Positions 1 through 12,278 are shown, numbered from the stretch's first letter. The stretch is 64,000 nt of DNA from Globodera rostochiensis (GCA_018350325.1 JAEVLN010000005.1:1746142-1810141); one strand, 5' to 3'. The notes: a model not told the origin generated them from the letters alone. Numbers and translations: made by a program.

Positions 1-1295
1 CCGCCTTTTTGTACTGCTCCCCGGCCCATTCCAAGAGCATTCGGTTTGACATTGCTTTGCTCAACACGGTGTTCAGCAGCGGATAAGCCTCGAACAAATT
101 CATTGTCAAGTTCGTCTTGGCTTCGTTTGAAAGGCGCAAAAATTGGCCGGCAACTTGGCGCACAAACCACTCCCAACCGCTGATTTTAACCTATAAAATT
201 TTAAAATATTTCCTTGGACTTTCAAAAAAAGTCATTGCACCTTTTCAACGTACTGCTTGGACTCTTCGTTGAGCATTCGGTTGAATTTGTCCCAGCTTCT
301 TTTGACTTGTCCCCAAGCGTTTTCGAGCAGTTCGGCCGTTGTCGGTGCCTTTTTCCTCAGCTCCCGCCAAAATTCGTCGGCGCTGCCGATACGATCGGCC
401 CCGGCATAAAGCTCCGCAATGGCACCGCTTTCCGTCGTCAATGCCTTGATCAGTTTCTGTAGCCATTCTTTTGGCAAAAGAACTGAAAACATTAAATTTT
501 GGTTAATGTCCCAACCTCCAACTCCACAACTTCAACCGTTTGTCATAGAGTGCTCCCCGTCCCCGACATTTTTAAGTTTTTACCCCGACCCCCCGAAACG
601 CCGTCTGCCCCCGAAGGGTTGGGGGAGAGAAACCCAACTTTTATCAACTTCAACGCGCAGACGGAGGTCACCTCATTCCTAAAAATCTCCGAGAAAAGCT
701 ACCCACCCATTCACCCCGAGAGAAGTTACCCATAGGGTTAGGCTCTTTTCTAAACCCTTAAAATATGTAATAATTAATGTTCAACTATCATTTTGAGTAA
801 AGTTCAAACCCCGGATCCGTTCAGGAAGCCAATTGCTGACGAATTTGGCCACATTTTCAGGCTTTATCAGATCGGCCAAATTGCCCGGGTCCTTTTCGCC
901 CCTGGCCGCCTTTTCGTCTGAAGTTTTTGTTCTGTTGTATTTTAAATGTTTTTTATTAATAATGAATTAATATGATAAGACGCATAAATGGAATGGAAAG
1001 GACAATTTCTTTTATTTTTTGCAGGTTGGTTGGGCTTATTTTTGTAACTCTTTCAGTAAAGCGGTCGGGCCGAGCCCTTTCATTAGCTTAATTTGGCATT
1101 CTGACCCGACTCCTTTTGAATTTCCGCCAATCCTTCTTTCATTCCGGACGAAAATGCGTCCATGTGGCCCTGGAAGTGCTGTCGAATGTGCTCGTCCACC
1201 TCGGGGTCGGGCCCGTCCATCGGAATGTCGTCATCCTCACAACGGATATTTGTTGCAAACAGAAACAAAAAGACTAATGCTGGCCCAATTATCAT
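1..1295 (-). CDS. FAR-like (fatty-acid/retinol-binding) secreted protein, 3' end cut by window edge
   Basis: Four exons fit in phase: 1295-1106, 917-810, 482-241 and 190-1 (open at the window edge). The start at 1295 opens a signal peptide (MIIGPALVFLFLFATNIRC). An acidic linker follows, then a helix-rich region with no further cysteines. Stretches such as FWRELRKKAPTTAELLENAW, MLNEESKQYVEKV and LRLSNEAKTNLTMNLFEAYP have the spacing and character of nematode FAR proteins (Gp-FAR-1 family), which bind fatty acids and retinol and are secreted by parasitic species. The resemblance is by eye and distant. The roughly 75-residue acidic N-terminal extension is longer than in ordinary FAR proteins. 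It could instead be another secreted all-helical family. The signal peptide and exon phasing are well supported; the family call is moderate. Confidence 0.55.
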
Positions 1296-1332
1296 CAGTC
1301 AGAATAGAAGACAAAAATTCTTTAATTTTATG

Positions 1333-1525
1333 AATAAAATAAAATAAAATGGCATTAAATCAATTTGAAAGTAAAGGAAAGAGAGGGGGGGGGGCATTTT
1401 TGGAGAAGAATGAATGAATAAGAAGGCCAATAAAATAAAATAAAATGGCATTAAATCAATTTGAAAGTAAAGGAAAGAGAGGGGGGGGGGGCATTTTTGG
1501 AGAAGAATGAATGAATAAGAAGGCC
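1333..1525. repeat. Tandem duplication, two copies of about 96 bp
   Basis: Bases 1333-1428 and 1429-1525 are almost identical. Each copy starts with AATAAAATAAAATAAAATGG, contains a run of G and ends in GAATAAGAAGGCC. The main difference is the length of the G run. The duplication lies just upstream of the FAR-like gene on its 5' side. Confidence 0.95.
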
Positions 1526-2356
1526 GAAGTGATTTGGCATTATTTTGTTGGCACTAACAAATAAATGCCTTCCCCTCCCCCTACCTTTTATTGTACACGT
1601 GTCGTGTGTATTCACCTGCTGCGCTACAAAAATAGTGAATAAATTCGTTGCTATTCATTGTATAGAAATAAAATTATTTATAAATATATTAAATTTTATC
1701 GAATATTCAAATTAAATTAAATATATTTATGGAAAATTAATAATGCTTCCGTTATTCATTCCCCGTTACAGGGAAGAGAGATTTATTGTAAAAATAAAAG
1801 AGTCTGCTTCATTCTTTAGAACCGCACATTGAAACTTTAGGCTTTATCTGCTAAAAAGTTACAAAAAATGCATTGTTTAAATCATGGATTATTAGCCTCT
1901 CCGATCACTCTGATCAACCCAAATCTCTTTCTCTTCAAATAAAACCACCAAAAGAGCCAAAATCTGTCCATATTTTTATTTTTCAATGAAAATGTGTTAA
2001 AGTTTTGTTTAAGAAAAAAGCGTTTTGTTATTTTGTCCTAATTTTCATTTTTGCTAATATTTCGTTACATATTGAATAGGCGAAGAATTTTATCAGTATT
2101 ATTCATTTTTATTACATTTGGAATAGCATTTAAATTTAAAAAGTGACAAAAAAATTTATGCAAATTTATTTGGTTAATAATGGTGGAAATATACGAAAAA
2201 GAAAGAGTAATGCTTTGCATCAAAATGGGTATAGGTTAGGTATGTATATTAAAACACAATTAATGCTCTAATTACATAATGAACAAATTAAAATAAAATA
2301 AATAAAGAAAAGAGATCAAAAAATATACAAACATTTCAATTATTGTTATTTAAGGA
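1526..2356. other. AT-rich intergenic region
   Basis: This lies between the 5' end of the FAR-like gene and the 3' end of the Wnt gene. It is very AT-rich with short open frames only. I see no coding exon, RNA gene or repeat array here. Confidence 0.6.
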
Positions 2357-4746
2357 TCATCTGCAAAATCGCCTTTCAATTTCACGCCGACAAATGTCAC
2401 CTAAAGCCCAAATAAAATAATACAAAATAAAAAAAGGGAATTTAATTAAATGCTTTTGCAATTTAATTAAATTCTTTACATTTCCATACATTTCACATCA
2501 CAGCACCACACAAATTTGCATCGGCACGGCTCCTGACGGACTTCGTGCCGCGTGTCCCACCCTCGCCCACAGCACAATTCGGCGCATTCGAATTGGGAAA
2601 AACTAAAAAATAATAATTTTCTACCAAAAATAAGCGAAAAAATATTAAAAAAATTGTTGCCATTCTCTGCCACTCGTGCCGCTGACTTTCTGTCCATTTT
2701 CTGCTTGAAGCATGCAGTAATCGGGCGAACGTTCCTAAAAATGCATTTGCTTGGATTATTTCTTAAAAAATAAATATTTTTTTATTAACGATTTGTTGTC
2801 TAAAAAGTTAAATAAATTGAATTTTTATTTATTTTTAATTTACCAAAAAGACGAGGTCGGTACGGCTCGGCTGTGGGGGCGGGAAATGGTGCGGTTGATA
2901 ACTTTGTGCCGTCAGAAATCGTTCGGCACGGCTGGCGGTGGCGTGGGCGGCGAGGGGTTGGCCCGCGGGCGACGGGGGCAAGTTCAGCACCAGCAGGGCA
3001 CTGTCCGGCGCCAAAGTAACCTGCAAATTGTGTTCGACGAAAATGCTGAAGTCTTTCAAAAATAAATGACAAAATTAAATTAAGATAATGTGTTCGACGA
3101 AAATGCTGAAGTCTTTCAAAAATGAATGACAAAATTAAATTAAATTTAAGATAATGTAAAATTTGATGCCATTTTTAGGTTTTTACCTGTTTTGCGTTCG
3201 CATATTTTTGCTTCAAAAGAATCGCAAATTCGGCCATCGTTGGCACCGCTCTCCAGCAAGTTTTAGTCATGCAAGAACTGAACTTTTTAACATTTCAAAA
3301 TTCAAATAAATTATTCTAAACCCGCTGACGCCGTGGCATTTGCACTTTTTGCGCATATTCATGGCCATAAGTCGCCGTCCCACCCGATTATTGTGCAAAT
3401 TCATCAATGATCTGTGAACAAAAGTAATTAATTAAGCATTTTGTGCATAAATTAAACTTTTATTTTTTAATTTCTTAGTATTTCTCTGTTAACATTAAAT
3501 TAAATATGACGCCAAATTCTTAAGCCATTAAAACTAACGATAAATAAAAACAAAATTGTTTATTTTTTATTTAATTTTATTTTTGTTTGTATTTTACAGT
3601 ATTTCTCTTCTTTTAATAAATCGTTTCGTTTCCCCTTTTGGTCGGTTGAGTGAGCGCCGACGGATTTTTGGGGATGGACAAACAAAAAATTGGAGGGAGG
3701 ACGTGGGAAAGGTCATTTCAAATTCATCATTTTGTGAGTGATGACGGCAAATGCCATTTGTTTATTTATTTAAAATTTGATTTAATTGTTTTATCGTTTT
3801 GTGGCCTTAAAAATTAAATTTAAAAAAGGTTTACTTCGCATCATTTCGTTGCTTTTCCGCCGTGTCAATAAATTTTCGCGTAAACTGAAAAAAGGGGTTT
3901 TTGGTAAATACAAAAATAAAAGAAAAAAGTGCAATAATTGTATTTGTATTTATTTATACTTGATTGCCAAAGCGAATATTGTCGGAACATCCGGCCCAAA
4001 TAAACTAAAACAAAAAATAAATTTAAATAAATTTAAAATATGTGGCGGCAGCCGGCGGAAAAACCTGCTGAGGGTCCGCTCCGGAAAGTCCCTCAACGTC
4101 CGGAGAATTGATCACCTTTAGGGAGTAAAAAGAAATCGCCGATTCCGAAGAAACAAATTTTGGGGATTCACAGCCCCCCCCCCCAACTAACCGTCTGTTC
4201 TCCACCCCCACAGCCGCAATCTGCAATTTCGCCCTGGGCGCATGCCTTTGCCACAGCGCCCGAGGCACCGCCCGAAGAAATGGCAAAAACAAATGCCGTC
4301 TCGGGGGTAGAATCTGAAATAATGTTGAAACTTTCAGACCCTTCAATTCATTCGGCACCTTCTTTTGTCGACATGCCAACACTGAACGTGGCTGAACAGT
4401 TCCAACGCTCCTAAATTTATTCCAATTTAAAAATTTGCATAGAAAATTATATTTAAACCCCAAAATGTTTTTGCCTTTTATAATAAGAATTCAATTAGTA
4501 CCCTTTCAAATTGCGCGTGGCATTCGTCAATCGCTGCTCGTAAGCCATCTGAATAAATTGGGAATGTTTTGTTGTTCGATAATACCATATTCAATTGGCT
4601 ACTACTGTAATTACCGTACCGCTGATTGAACGCATGGCGGACGGATGGCGAACACAAATGTCGCGTTGGCGTCGTGTCAAGCCGGGCTGCATTTGGCAAT
4701 TGTAATAGTCGGGGGAGGAAAGTGCCGAGGCAAGCTGAGCAGCCAT
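2357..4746 (-). CDS. Wnt family secreted signalling ligand
   Basis: Twelve exons join in phase: 4746-4620, 4548-4502, 4410-4359, 4313-4192, 4004-3960, 3884-3835, 3411-3322, 3277-3187, 3020-2844, 2734-2661, 2602-2490 and 2400-2357. They give about 343 residues, normal for a Wnt. Hallmarks in order: [69 protein letters not shown] with the serine that Wnts carry as the palmitoleate site, [44 protein letters not shown] and a cysteine-bearing C-terminus. Wnts are lipid-modified ligands for Frizzled receptors. The start is uncertain: the ATG at 4746 lacks an obvious signal peptide, so a further upstream exon is likely. The intron after the GREC codon begins with GC and ends with AG, and only that choice restores the conserved cysteine. 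I cannot say which C. elegans Wnt is orthologous. Confidence 0.93.
3029..3150. repeat. 60-bp tandem duplication inside a Wnt intron
   Basis: Bases 3029-3088 and 3089-3150 repeat the same segment (TGTTCGACGAAAATGCTGAA onward) with a period of 60. The array lies in the intron at 3021-3186 and begins eight bases from the 3' splice site used by the exon ending at 3020. Confidence 0.9.
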
Positions 4747-5180
4747 TAGCCTAAATGATTAGTTAGCGTATTAAACAAATCATTTAGAAGAGCTTAAATA
4801 ATTAAAGAATTAGGGAATCCATAACAACCAATCAATGATAAGAACTTTCTTTTAAGATTTATAATTAATTTTGCAATAACAATTGAATTCTTGTTTCTGA
4901 TTTTTTATTGTTTGGTGCCTTTTTCTCTGTCATGCCCCCCCCCCAACCGTCCCTTTTTCATGCCCATAAATTCAGCCTTCCCAATTCCCCCCCCCCCCCC
5001 GCCCATAAATATAAATTATTCTACGAGCGATTGGCGGGCTGATTTCCCGCTGATTTAATGGCATGTTTCTTCACATTTTCCAACCAAAACAAAACACACA
5101 AATTGCGCTAATTTTACCCTTATTCCCAATTCCAATTATTTGATAAGCAACAAATTTAGAAAGATTCATTTTTAATAAAG
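4747..5180. other. Upstream region of the Wnt gene
   Basis: AT-rich DNA with two C homopolymers near 4936 and 4988. It may hold a missing signal-peptide exon or promoter of the Wnt gene, but I could not identify one. Confidence 0.4.
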
Positions 5181-5666
5181 CTAGAAAAGAGTGATGAGGG
5201 CAGGGCGGGGGTTGTAAAGTTCGGCAATTTGACTATAAGAATGGCACGGCACTTCTTCACTCATTGCCCAAAGGGTTGCCGAGGGTCATATCCTCCAGCA
5301 GAGGACGGAATCACCAAATTTGATGGCATGGGAAAGGCATATAAATTTTATTGAGGTTAAGAGAAAGGGCAACATTTCTGTCAACGACCATACTGGCAAT
5401 GCTTTCCAATTAACCTTTCTACAAAGTCTGACAAAAACGTTATTTTTTTGGAAGGACTTTTAAAAATTATGAATCGATCAAATCAAATAATTGTACAAAA
5501 AAGATTTGTCCTCGTAAACAATTGCGTGAGTTTGTTCACAGACTTACCACGAAGAAAGGACGGGAAGAACGCAGTTCAGCAACAGAATGAGCAGTTGAAG
5601 CAGAAACAATTTGGAGGTGCTGCTGATGATTCTGTTACGTGCTCTAATGCATGTGGTGAAAAGCAT
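5181..5666 (-). CDS. Possible small secreted or membrane-anchored protein, 85 aa
   Basis: A three-exon model fits in phase: 5666-5548, 5401-5315 and 5232-5181, 258 bases including a TAG stop. The first exon encodes a basic N-terminus followed by LFLLQLLILLLNCVLPVLSS, a typical signal or anchor segment, and ends at a perfect GTAAGT donor. The next exons read CIASMVVDRNVALSLNLNK and QIAELYNPRPALITLF. I recognise no family. The third exon is least certain because a different frame of the intervening DNA, RPLLEDMTLGNPLGNE, is also open to a stop. An overlapping plus-strand ORF of 89 codons (5448-5717) cannot be excluded. Confidence 0.33.
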
Positions 5667-5669
5667 TTT

Positions 5670-7750
5670 GAGATGAATGAATTGAAGAAAATAATGGCGC
5701 AATTGAATCGCTGCTGAATGGAAATTATTTGATGGGTTACAATAAATTCAAAAAGAGGGAAACGCGGTGAGGGGGGGGGGGGAATTCTCGACATAAAAAG
5801 GATTGTTTTCCCATCTTCGACAAATTTGTTTGCGAGATGAGCTGAATTTGCAAAGAATTTCTCTGATCACTGATCAGACAAAGCCGTGGAGAAGGAAAAT
5901 ATAAAAGGACAAAGCATCGAGAGAAGAAGAACGGAAGTAGCCGAAAAAACAGGCAAAATGATTGGGAGAAAAAGAAAGATCAGTCAGATAGAGAAGGGAG
6001 GAGTGTCAAAAAGGAGGAAAAGTAAAAGGACAAAGTGCTGGTGGTGGTGGACGAATTGAAAAGGGAGGCCGTCGGCCGTCGCCCGGAGGGGCAATAGTGC
6101 CCATAAAAAGGGGGGGGCTGTTTGTGGATGGGTGGGAATTTTGGATCGGACGATTGTTCCGTCCGTCGATGTTCCCCACTGCTCGGAGAGGTAATAAAGT
6201 CGGCAAAACTTGGAAGACTGCTGCTGGTGGTGGTGGTGGAATTGGGGGAAACAGCGGCAACAGGAAGAAACACAATCGCAATATAACCATCAAACTGCGC
6301 ACAAAATTCCATTTTTATTTTTATGAAATAGTTTTGAAGTGATTTGATGCTCATACTATCAAAACAAAATTGATACATCTATAAAATAATAATTAATTTA
6401 AATAATAATGCAATTTCATCGTTAGAATTAGGGTTGGACGGGACCGGGACCAGTACTGAAATGTCTTTTCTGGGACTGAAATTTAGTCCCAGTTTTTTTC
6501 AAGCTCCGTTATAAATGGTCCCGATTTTTTCAAAAACGTTTTTTTTTGTCCAGTAGTCCCGGTTTTTTGACCGGGACTAATTTAATCTCGGTCTCGGTTT
6601 TTCCCAAACGTCCCGGTCCCGTCCAACCCTAGTTAGAATCATTTTTTACCCTTTTTTTGCTAATTTATTCCACTCATGACATAGGTAATTCAAAAGAATC
6701 AAACAAATTTGTACAATAGGGGGGGGGGTATAAATTGTACTTTCTTTGCATCAAAAAAATTTTGGACGGCGCCAATGCGATGCAATAAATTATTTATGGC
6801 GCATGGAAATACAAACTGCCGAATGAATCAAAAAGGACGGGCGCTTCGGATCATCGCCGTCACTTCTCCGTCATATTCGGCATGGATTTTGCACATCTCC
6901 AGCATCGCCATGTCAGTCAGTGACAGGGCAATCGGTCGCAGTTTTTAAACAAAAAATTAACAAATTCTGCCCATTTATGTTGCTCCTGGCAAAAAAACTA
7001 TTCAGCAAAATGTGTTATATTTGGGGGTATTAATGAGAGCAGAACAAAACGTTAATAATGCATTTTTCATTTACGTATTCATTAAACACTAATTATTTAT
7101 CACATCAATCCAGACTTTCATATTCATTATAACTTTTTGTCTCTTTTACGTATAATTTAAAATGCAAAAACAATTTATAAAACGAAACATTTCGGAACTT
7201 TCTCTCTGTGGCGGGGGGGGGGGGGGGGCAGCTGTTGCCGTCCAATGTTTTTGACTCACTCACTCAAAAATTTATTATATTTTTGTTGTGTCTTCTTTCA
7301 ATTGAAAGACAAAATCAATTTTGCCCTAATCGCAGCAATCGACGAACGAACATTTGGCCCTTCCGGCGCCTTCCATTGCCTTCAATGAAATGCTTTCTTT
7401 ACGTGAAGTTATATTATCTTTTTCCATCCCACGCAAATTTTCAATTTTTTATTTATTAATACGCTGAAAAAAATCAAAACAATTCAAAAAATCGTTAAAG
7501 TTATGTAGTAAAAAAAGACAATTTTGTTTTTGACCACCAAAATAAAATTCCAATTCATTTACTAAATCAAAAATTAAAATCCTAGGTCGGATCAGATGCT
7601 AAATAACCCCCAGAAATGTGTTTAAGAGCAAATTACCACATTACCGTACCTTATTGGTTTATTAAACTCGCAGTAACACAACGATACTCGAACTTTGTGA
7701 TCCATCGTTAAATGTGTTCTATTTTCTAAATTATGTTAATTAAGTTAAGT
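5670..7750. other. Gene-poor interval with GGT/GGN simple repeats
   Basis: Apart from the inverted-repeat element at 6429-6631, this stretch has purine-rich DNA around 5880-6250 with TGG triplet repeats and several G runs. Proline-rich minus-strand ORFs there are explained by these repeats. A short minus-strand frame at 6840-6950 (RPIALSLTDMAMLEMCK) looks slightly coding-like, but I could not connect it to other exons. Confidence 0.5.
6429..6631. mobile_element. Non-autonomous hAT-like MITE, 203 bp, perfect 8-bp target duplication
   Basis: The ends are TAGGGTTGGACGGGACCGGG and its reverse complement. The element is flanked on both sides by the same 8 bp, GTTAGAAT (6421-6428 and 6632-6639). 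The interior repeats motifs such as GGGACT, CCCGG and GGTCCCG in both orientations, so the whole element can fold back. No coding capacity. An 8-bp duplication and TAGGGTTG ends are typical of hAT superfamily MITEs. Confidence 0.9.
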
Positions 7751-7772
7751 CATTTCAAAAAGCTTCTTCCAA

Positions 7773-8015
7773 ATGTCCTCCACTCCTCCGGCCCCACTGA
7801 AGCCCACTGACGAGGCCTTCCTCAACTATTGGCTGTACAACTCCTACTCCCCGATGTACGCCTCCCCGCGCGACATGGCCTTCAACCGGAACGGCTCTGT
7901 GTACAGTTGGCTTCTGCGGAAGTCCTATCACAGCAATAGACCCGGCACGTACTTCTACAGACCGTATTCACGACGGCACAACAGCAGCAGTAGCAGTTAC
8001 ACCCCAGGAAAATAA
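7773..8015 (+). CDS. Uncharacterised small protein, 80 aa, rich in Tyr, Ser and Arg
   Basis: A single open frame starts at ATG 7773 and stops at 8015, with AATAAA shortly downstream. Third positions are GC-rich against a very AT-rich background, which argues for real coding. The protein has no signal peptide and no cysteine. It contains FLNYWLYNSYSPMYASPRDM and ends in a serine tract (RRHNSSSSSYTPGK). I do not recognise it. It could be a complete single-exon gene or the last exon of a longer gene whose earlier exons I cannot see. Confidence 0.55.
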   Translation: MSSTPPAPLKPTDEAFLNYWLYNSYSPMYASPRDMAFNRNGSVYSWLLRKSYHSNRPGTYFYRPYSRRHNSSSSSYTPGK

Positions 8016-8567
8016 ACGGTAAACGGAAAGAGATAATGTATAGCTAAAATATAAAAATAAATCGAAAATTTTGGCTGAGATATTTGAAACTGATTTGTTG
8101 CATGAGGGGGAGCCTTTCAAATAGCTGAAAATTCACAAATTTTGAATCATATTCATTCAGCCAAACCCAAAATAAAAGAGAAATTAAACATTTTAGTCCA
8201 TCCGAACGAACGAAGCAAAACGAAAGATTTGAAGTGATATTAACAAAATGATTTAAAATTGCTATGCAATTTCATATTCATACATTTAAATAATAATTGA
8301 TTTTAAATTTGTATGAATTGTGAAGGAAATAATAATGCGTTGCAATACAAAAAATCATTTAGATGGGATGGATTTAAAAATTCATTTATTCAAAAAATAT
8401 CAATTCTTACATACATCAGAATTAATCACTCTTAAAATTTTATCAAGTTAAAGTTTAATTATTTTTCCATTTATTTTGCTTACAAATTGCCATTTTCACC
8501 GAAACTGAAGGAATTATGCCAACAAAATAAAATAAAAATGTTTTTGATGTGCGGAGAGTGTTTGGAG

Positions 8568-8837
8568 CAGGTTGCACCGGGTTACTCGAGAGCCGAAACC
8601 CGGTCTTTTTCTCGACCTGACAATGGAATAAAAACCAATAAAAATCAAAACAAAAATGGACAAAAATCGTTTTTAGGGGGTGCATTTTTTGGCTTTTATT
8701 GCATTTAAGGAATTATCCAAAAATACAAAATGAGTCTTATTTTCTGAGATTTTAAGTCACTAATGCTTAATAAATTCTATTTTAACCCGAAGACCAGAAA
8801 CCCGACCCGACATTTTTCTCAACCCCGTGCAACCCTG
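8568..8837. mobile_element. TIR element, about 270 bp, degenerate ends
   Basis: The left end CAGGTTGCACCGGGTT is nearly complementary to the right end AACCCCGTGCAACCCTG. CCCGA/ACCCGG motifs recur inside both ends. Flanking octamers GTTTGGAG and GTTGTAAG agree at only five positions, so this would be an older copy of the same kind of element as the one at 6429. Confidence 0.65.
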
Positions 8838-9362
8838 GTTGTAAGCTCAAACGACGGAAAATTCTGTCTGAAAAGTAAAATTATAATAATCAAAATATTT
8901 CCTTTTTAATTTTTTATTTACATTTTTGAGCAAACATTAAATTTAATTTTTTGCTTATTAAGACATTTTCAGTCGCAGTTGCACCGACCAAAGTTTGCCA
9001 AATTTGGACAAAGTGAATAAATATTGCGAAGGGTTGGTAAAAATATGGCGGCCAAATTTAGACTCCCGGCGGATAATGCCGATTTCCATTAACGGATAAT
9101 CTTTTTGTCGGAAGTGTTGGCGCGGAGTTGGCCACGTTCGGATGCTTTTGGGTTGGACAAATAAAGGGTAATTGAGGCATAAAATATGGGTCATGTCAAA
9201 TAAAAATTAAAGTCTATGGAAATGTTTAATTGTTTTTTATTATTATCATTGGGTATTATGTAACACATTTCCTTTGTGGGACATATTCCGACCAAAAATA
9301 ACCACAACTTTCTCTCTTCTGGAAGGTGCTGATTCTTTGGTTTCAGAATAAAATGGTTCTGA

Positions 9363-9995
9363 TCAGAACAGATTCGAACTGATCACTGTGCCGGGTGTAA
9401 AAATGGCTCCGCCTGGGGCGCTGCGTCTGTGATGCGATCGTTTTTTGTAGTAGAAGGAGCACTGGAGGGGCGAGAAGAAGCAGTTCTTCCGCGCCAATTG
9501 GCCCTTTTGATCGCCATGCAAATCGGTCAAAGGCAGATCATTCTGCTTCAGTTCTGCGCCACCAATTTGTGGCATTTCATCCGCAGGGATAGTTTCTGGC
9601 ACAAAAAGTTGGACTCCGGACAGATCGGACGGAGAAACGCTGCCGGCATGGCGTAAGTAATCCGGCACGGCCCCAAACAAACTGTTGACAGTGCGGTACG
9701 GAGTTTGACTGAAAAACGATAAAAATACATTTCACAGCAATAAATATATTTTTTGAATTCAAATTCAATTTAACCTGCTGGCAAAAAATGTGCTGGCACT
9801 TCTCGGTAAATGCGGCCGTCCGCCGTCGTAAAGAGCGCCAAAGTTATGTTTGGGCACGTATCTGTAAGTGCCGGTAGTGAACGGATGGGATGCCATTGAA
9901 CAGGCGACCACAACAATCAGAAAAAATGCTGTTATGGAAGTGCCAAAATTGGCCAAAAAATGCGCAGAGATTGGCGAGCTGTTGCGGCGGTTCAT
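9363..9995 (-). CDS. Allatostatin-C/somatostatin-type neuropeptide precursor
   Basis: Two exons, 9995-9775 and 9708-9363, join in phase to give 188 residues. The N-terminus contains a hydrophobic signal segment (SITAFFLIVVVACSMASH). Near the C-terminus, basic residues flank a peptide: RK, then NCFFSPLQCSFYY, then KKR. The two cysteines enclose six residues, FFSPLQ, matching the disulfide ring of insect allatostatin C (C, aromatic, F, N/S, P, I/L, x, C). This is the only such pair in the precursor, as expected for a one-copy cyclic peptide prohormone. Processing would be by prohormone convertase in the secretory pathway, and the receptor should be a somatostatin-type GPCR. The motif is clear; the orthology is inference. 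Confidence 0.8.
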
Positions 9996-9999
9996 TTGT

Positions 10000-12270
10000 A
10001 AATTAATTCAAATTGTCCCGTTTGTATAATCCCTTAAAAATAAATTATAAATATATTAATAGCAATTTGAATTTACGCGGAATATATTTATGAAAAGGTT
10101 TCAAAATCGAGTCGAGATTCCGATCGAGAGATTGTGAACTGAATTTAAAAAAGCAGCAAGCCCAATTCTATCTTGAAATAAGCTTAAAAAGAATAATGCA
10201 AAACACTCTAGCAAATACTGAACAGGGCTGCTCCCAAATCCGGCCGGATTTACGCATTTTTCAAACAAAATGCCAAGCTCCTAATTATTTCCTCTCGATG
10301 ACAGTCTCGACTTCCATTTGTGACACTTTTACACTTTTGAAAGGAATTGCTCTAATCGCCGCCCTTTAGGCAGCGCAATTCGGGTTGGCTCGTCATTAAG
10401 CAAAGTAATTTAATGCGAAAAAAGGGCGCAGTTCAAAACGGGGGACGAAAACGGCGGCAGACAAATGGCCAAAAGATAAACAAATTTAAATTGTTTTTAA
10501 GTGCCAATTTTTGGTTTTTGTTTAGCGTGTAAAAGGCCTTTTACATTTTTTGCATATGCAAAAATTCAATGATAAAAAACAAAACAAAACAAATAAAATA
10601 AAATAAAAACGGCGCCTAAATTCGTATTGGAAAAAAATAAAAAGTGTTTTTTAGGCCAAAACTTTTCATTTTTGGCCCAACTTTCAGAATCTTTGAAGGA
10701 AATTGAATTAAGTCAACGCATTTTTTGTCGCATCGATGGGAAAAGCCCCTAAAAGACAAAAGATAATTTTCATAAGGCATTTTTTATTTAAATTATTTAA
10801 AAGATTTTTTATATTATAATATCATTCATCAAAGACAATGCACAAAATGAGGAGCTGAAAATTCCTTTTATAAGAATAAAAATTGTCTCTTTTCAAAAAA
10901 TGTACCCAAATTATACCATTATTAAAAAGTCCAATTTATTCATTCTGCAAAAATGGCAGGCAATTAAAATTCACACATTCTTCAAATACGTATTAAGTTT
11001 AATAATTTTTGACGTTTTTTCTCATTAGCAAATGCTTCAAAATATAATTAGTAATCCAAATGTAATACCTAATTATCCTTTCAACAAAAAAAAAAATTTT
11101 TTTTTTGTTAATTATGATTATTAGAAGAGAATTTTTAGTTTTGATGAGATATGCACGAAAAACGTGTTTTTAGTCGCAAATTTCGTCATTTTAACCTCAC
11201 TATTCGTAACTAAAAAAACTATTAAAAATTTACAAAATATAGTTTATCAAATTGTAAGTCAATTTTTTTATTGCGTGCTAAAATAGGCGCTAAACCTTAA
11301 ATAATTCCTTAGACTCAACAAAGGCTTTTTAGGTTGCTAAAAAATCGTTCTAAATTAAAATAAAAACCCTAAAAATCTAAACTCTAATTATTAAAAGATA
11401 ATTTGAGAAAATATTTTGTATTTTAATTATTTATTAAAATTATTTTTTATTTTAAAGCGCTTCTTTAAAGTTTGTTTTATGTAGGGACGGACATTGTGCC
11501 AATTTGGGGTAGGGCTTAAATCTTAACGGGTAATTAATCATTTTTATTATTGGTTGGATGGTTATTGCCTTCGTCTCGGCAATTCCATGAATAATGCCGG
11601 CGGAAAGGAAACGGCGATAAAATTCAATGATGGCAAATAAGCAAAAATAAATAATAATTATAAATACAAATATAAATATAAATTGAATAAGCATATTTTA
11701 GTTGAAGAATTTCACTTTTTCGGTTATCGTTTTGTTCGGTTAACCGAAATTCGGCGGCCTCGGTTTTGATTTTCTATTTTTGAGGGCAATTTCCTAAGTA
11801 AATTTCAAAATTTTGGCATTCTAATTCCAAATAATGGAAAACTTTTATTTTTTCCACAGGTAACTCTTCGAAAATTGAATGCGAAATCACCAGACTCCTC
11901 GCCGGGACTTAAAAGACCCCTACCCCGGGAGATTCCCCCCCCCCTCCACCTCCCCTAATAATGCCCTCTGGCGCGTGCGTTTGCCACTATAATTCCCGGT
12001 TTGTCCTTCTGAAATGGCACAAAATTAGCAACGTTTGAATGTAAATCTGAAAACAAAATTATGAAACCAAAGGACAAATTTTTAAAAAAGACAAGGGAAA
12101 TTTGGTGGAAAAATTCGAGAATCCGTATGGTATGGTACAAATAGCGGACCGTTTCGTCCCCAGAGGGCATAAATAACGAATGCCAACAATGGCCATCAGT
12201 GTGGCCCGTCAAGCAGCGTAAAGTGAAGGGGGGGGGCATTATGCCCATTAGTTTAGTCAGCCGATGGGAG
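10000..12270. other. Gene-poor AT-rich region
   Basis: Long AT-rich stretches. The only ORFs are a minus-strand 80-codon frame at 11452-11694 with a hydrophobic N-terminus (MLIQFIFIFVFIIIIYFCLF) and a minus-strand 107-codon frame at 11955-12278. Both could be chance frames. I see no RNA gene. Confidence 0.5.
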
Positions 12271-12278
12271 TCGTTCAA

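Noticed and set aside
8958..9194. 78-codon minus-strand ORF downstream of the neuropeptide gene
   Set aside because: No splice connection to the precursor, which already ends with a stop at 9363, and no recognisable motif.
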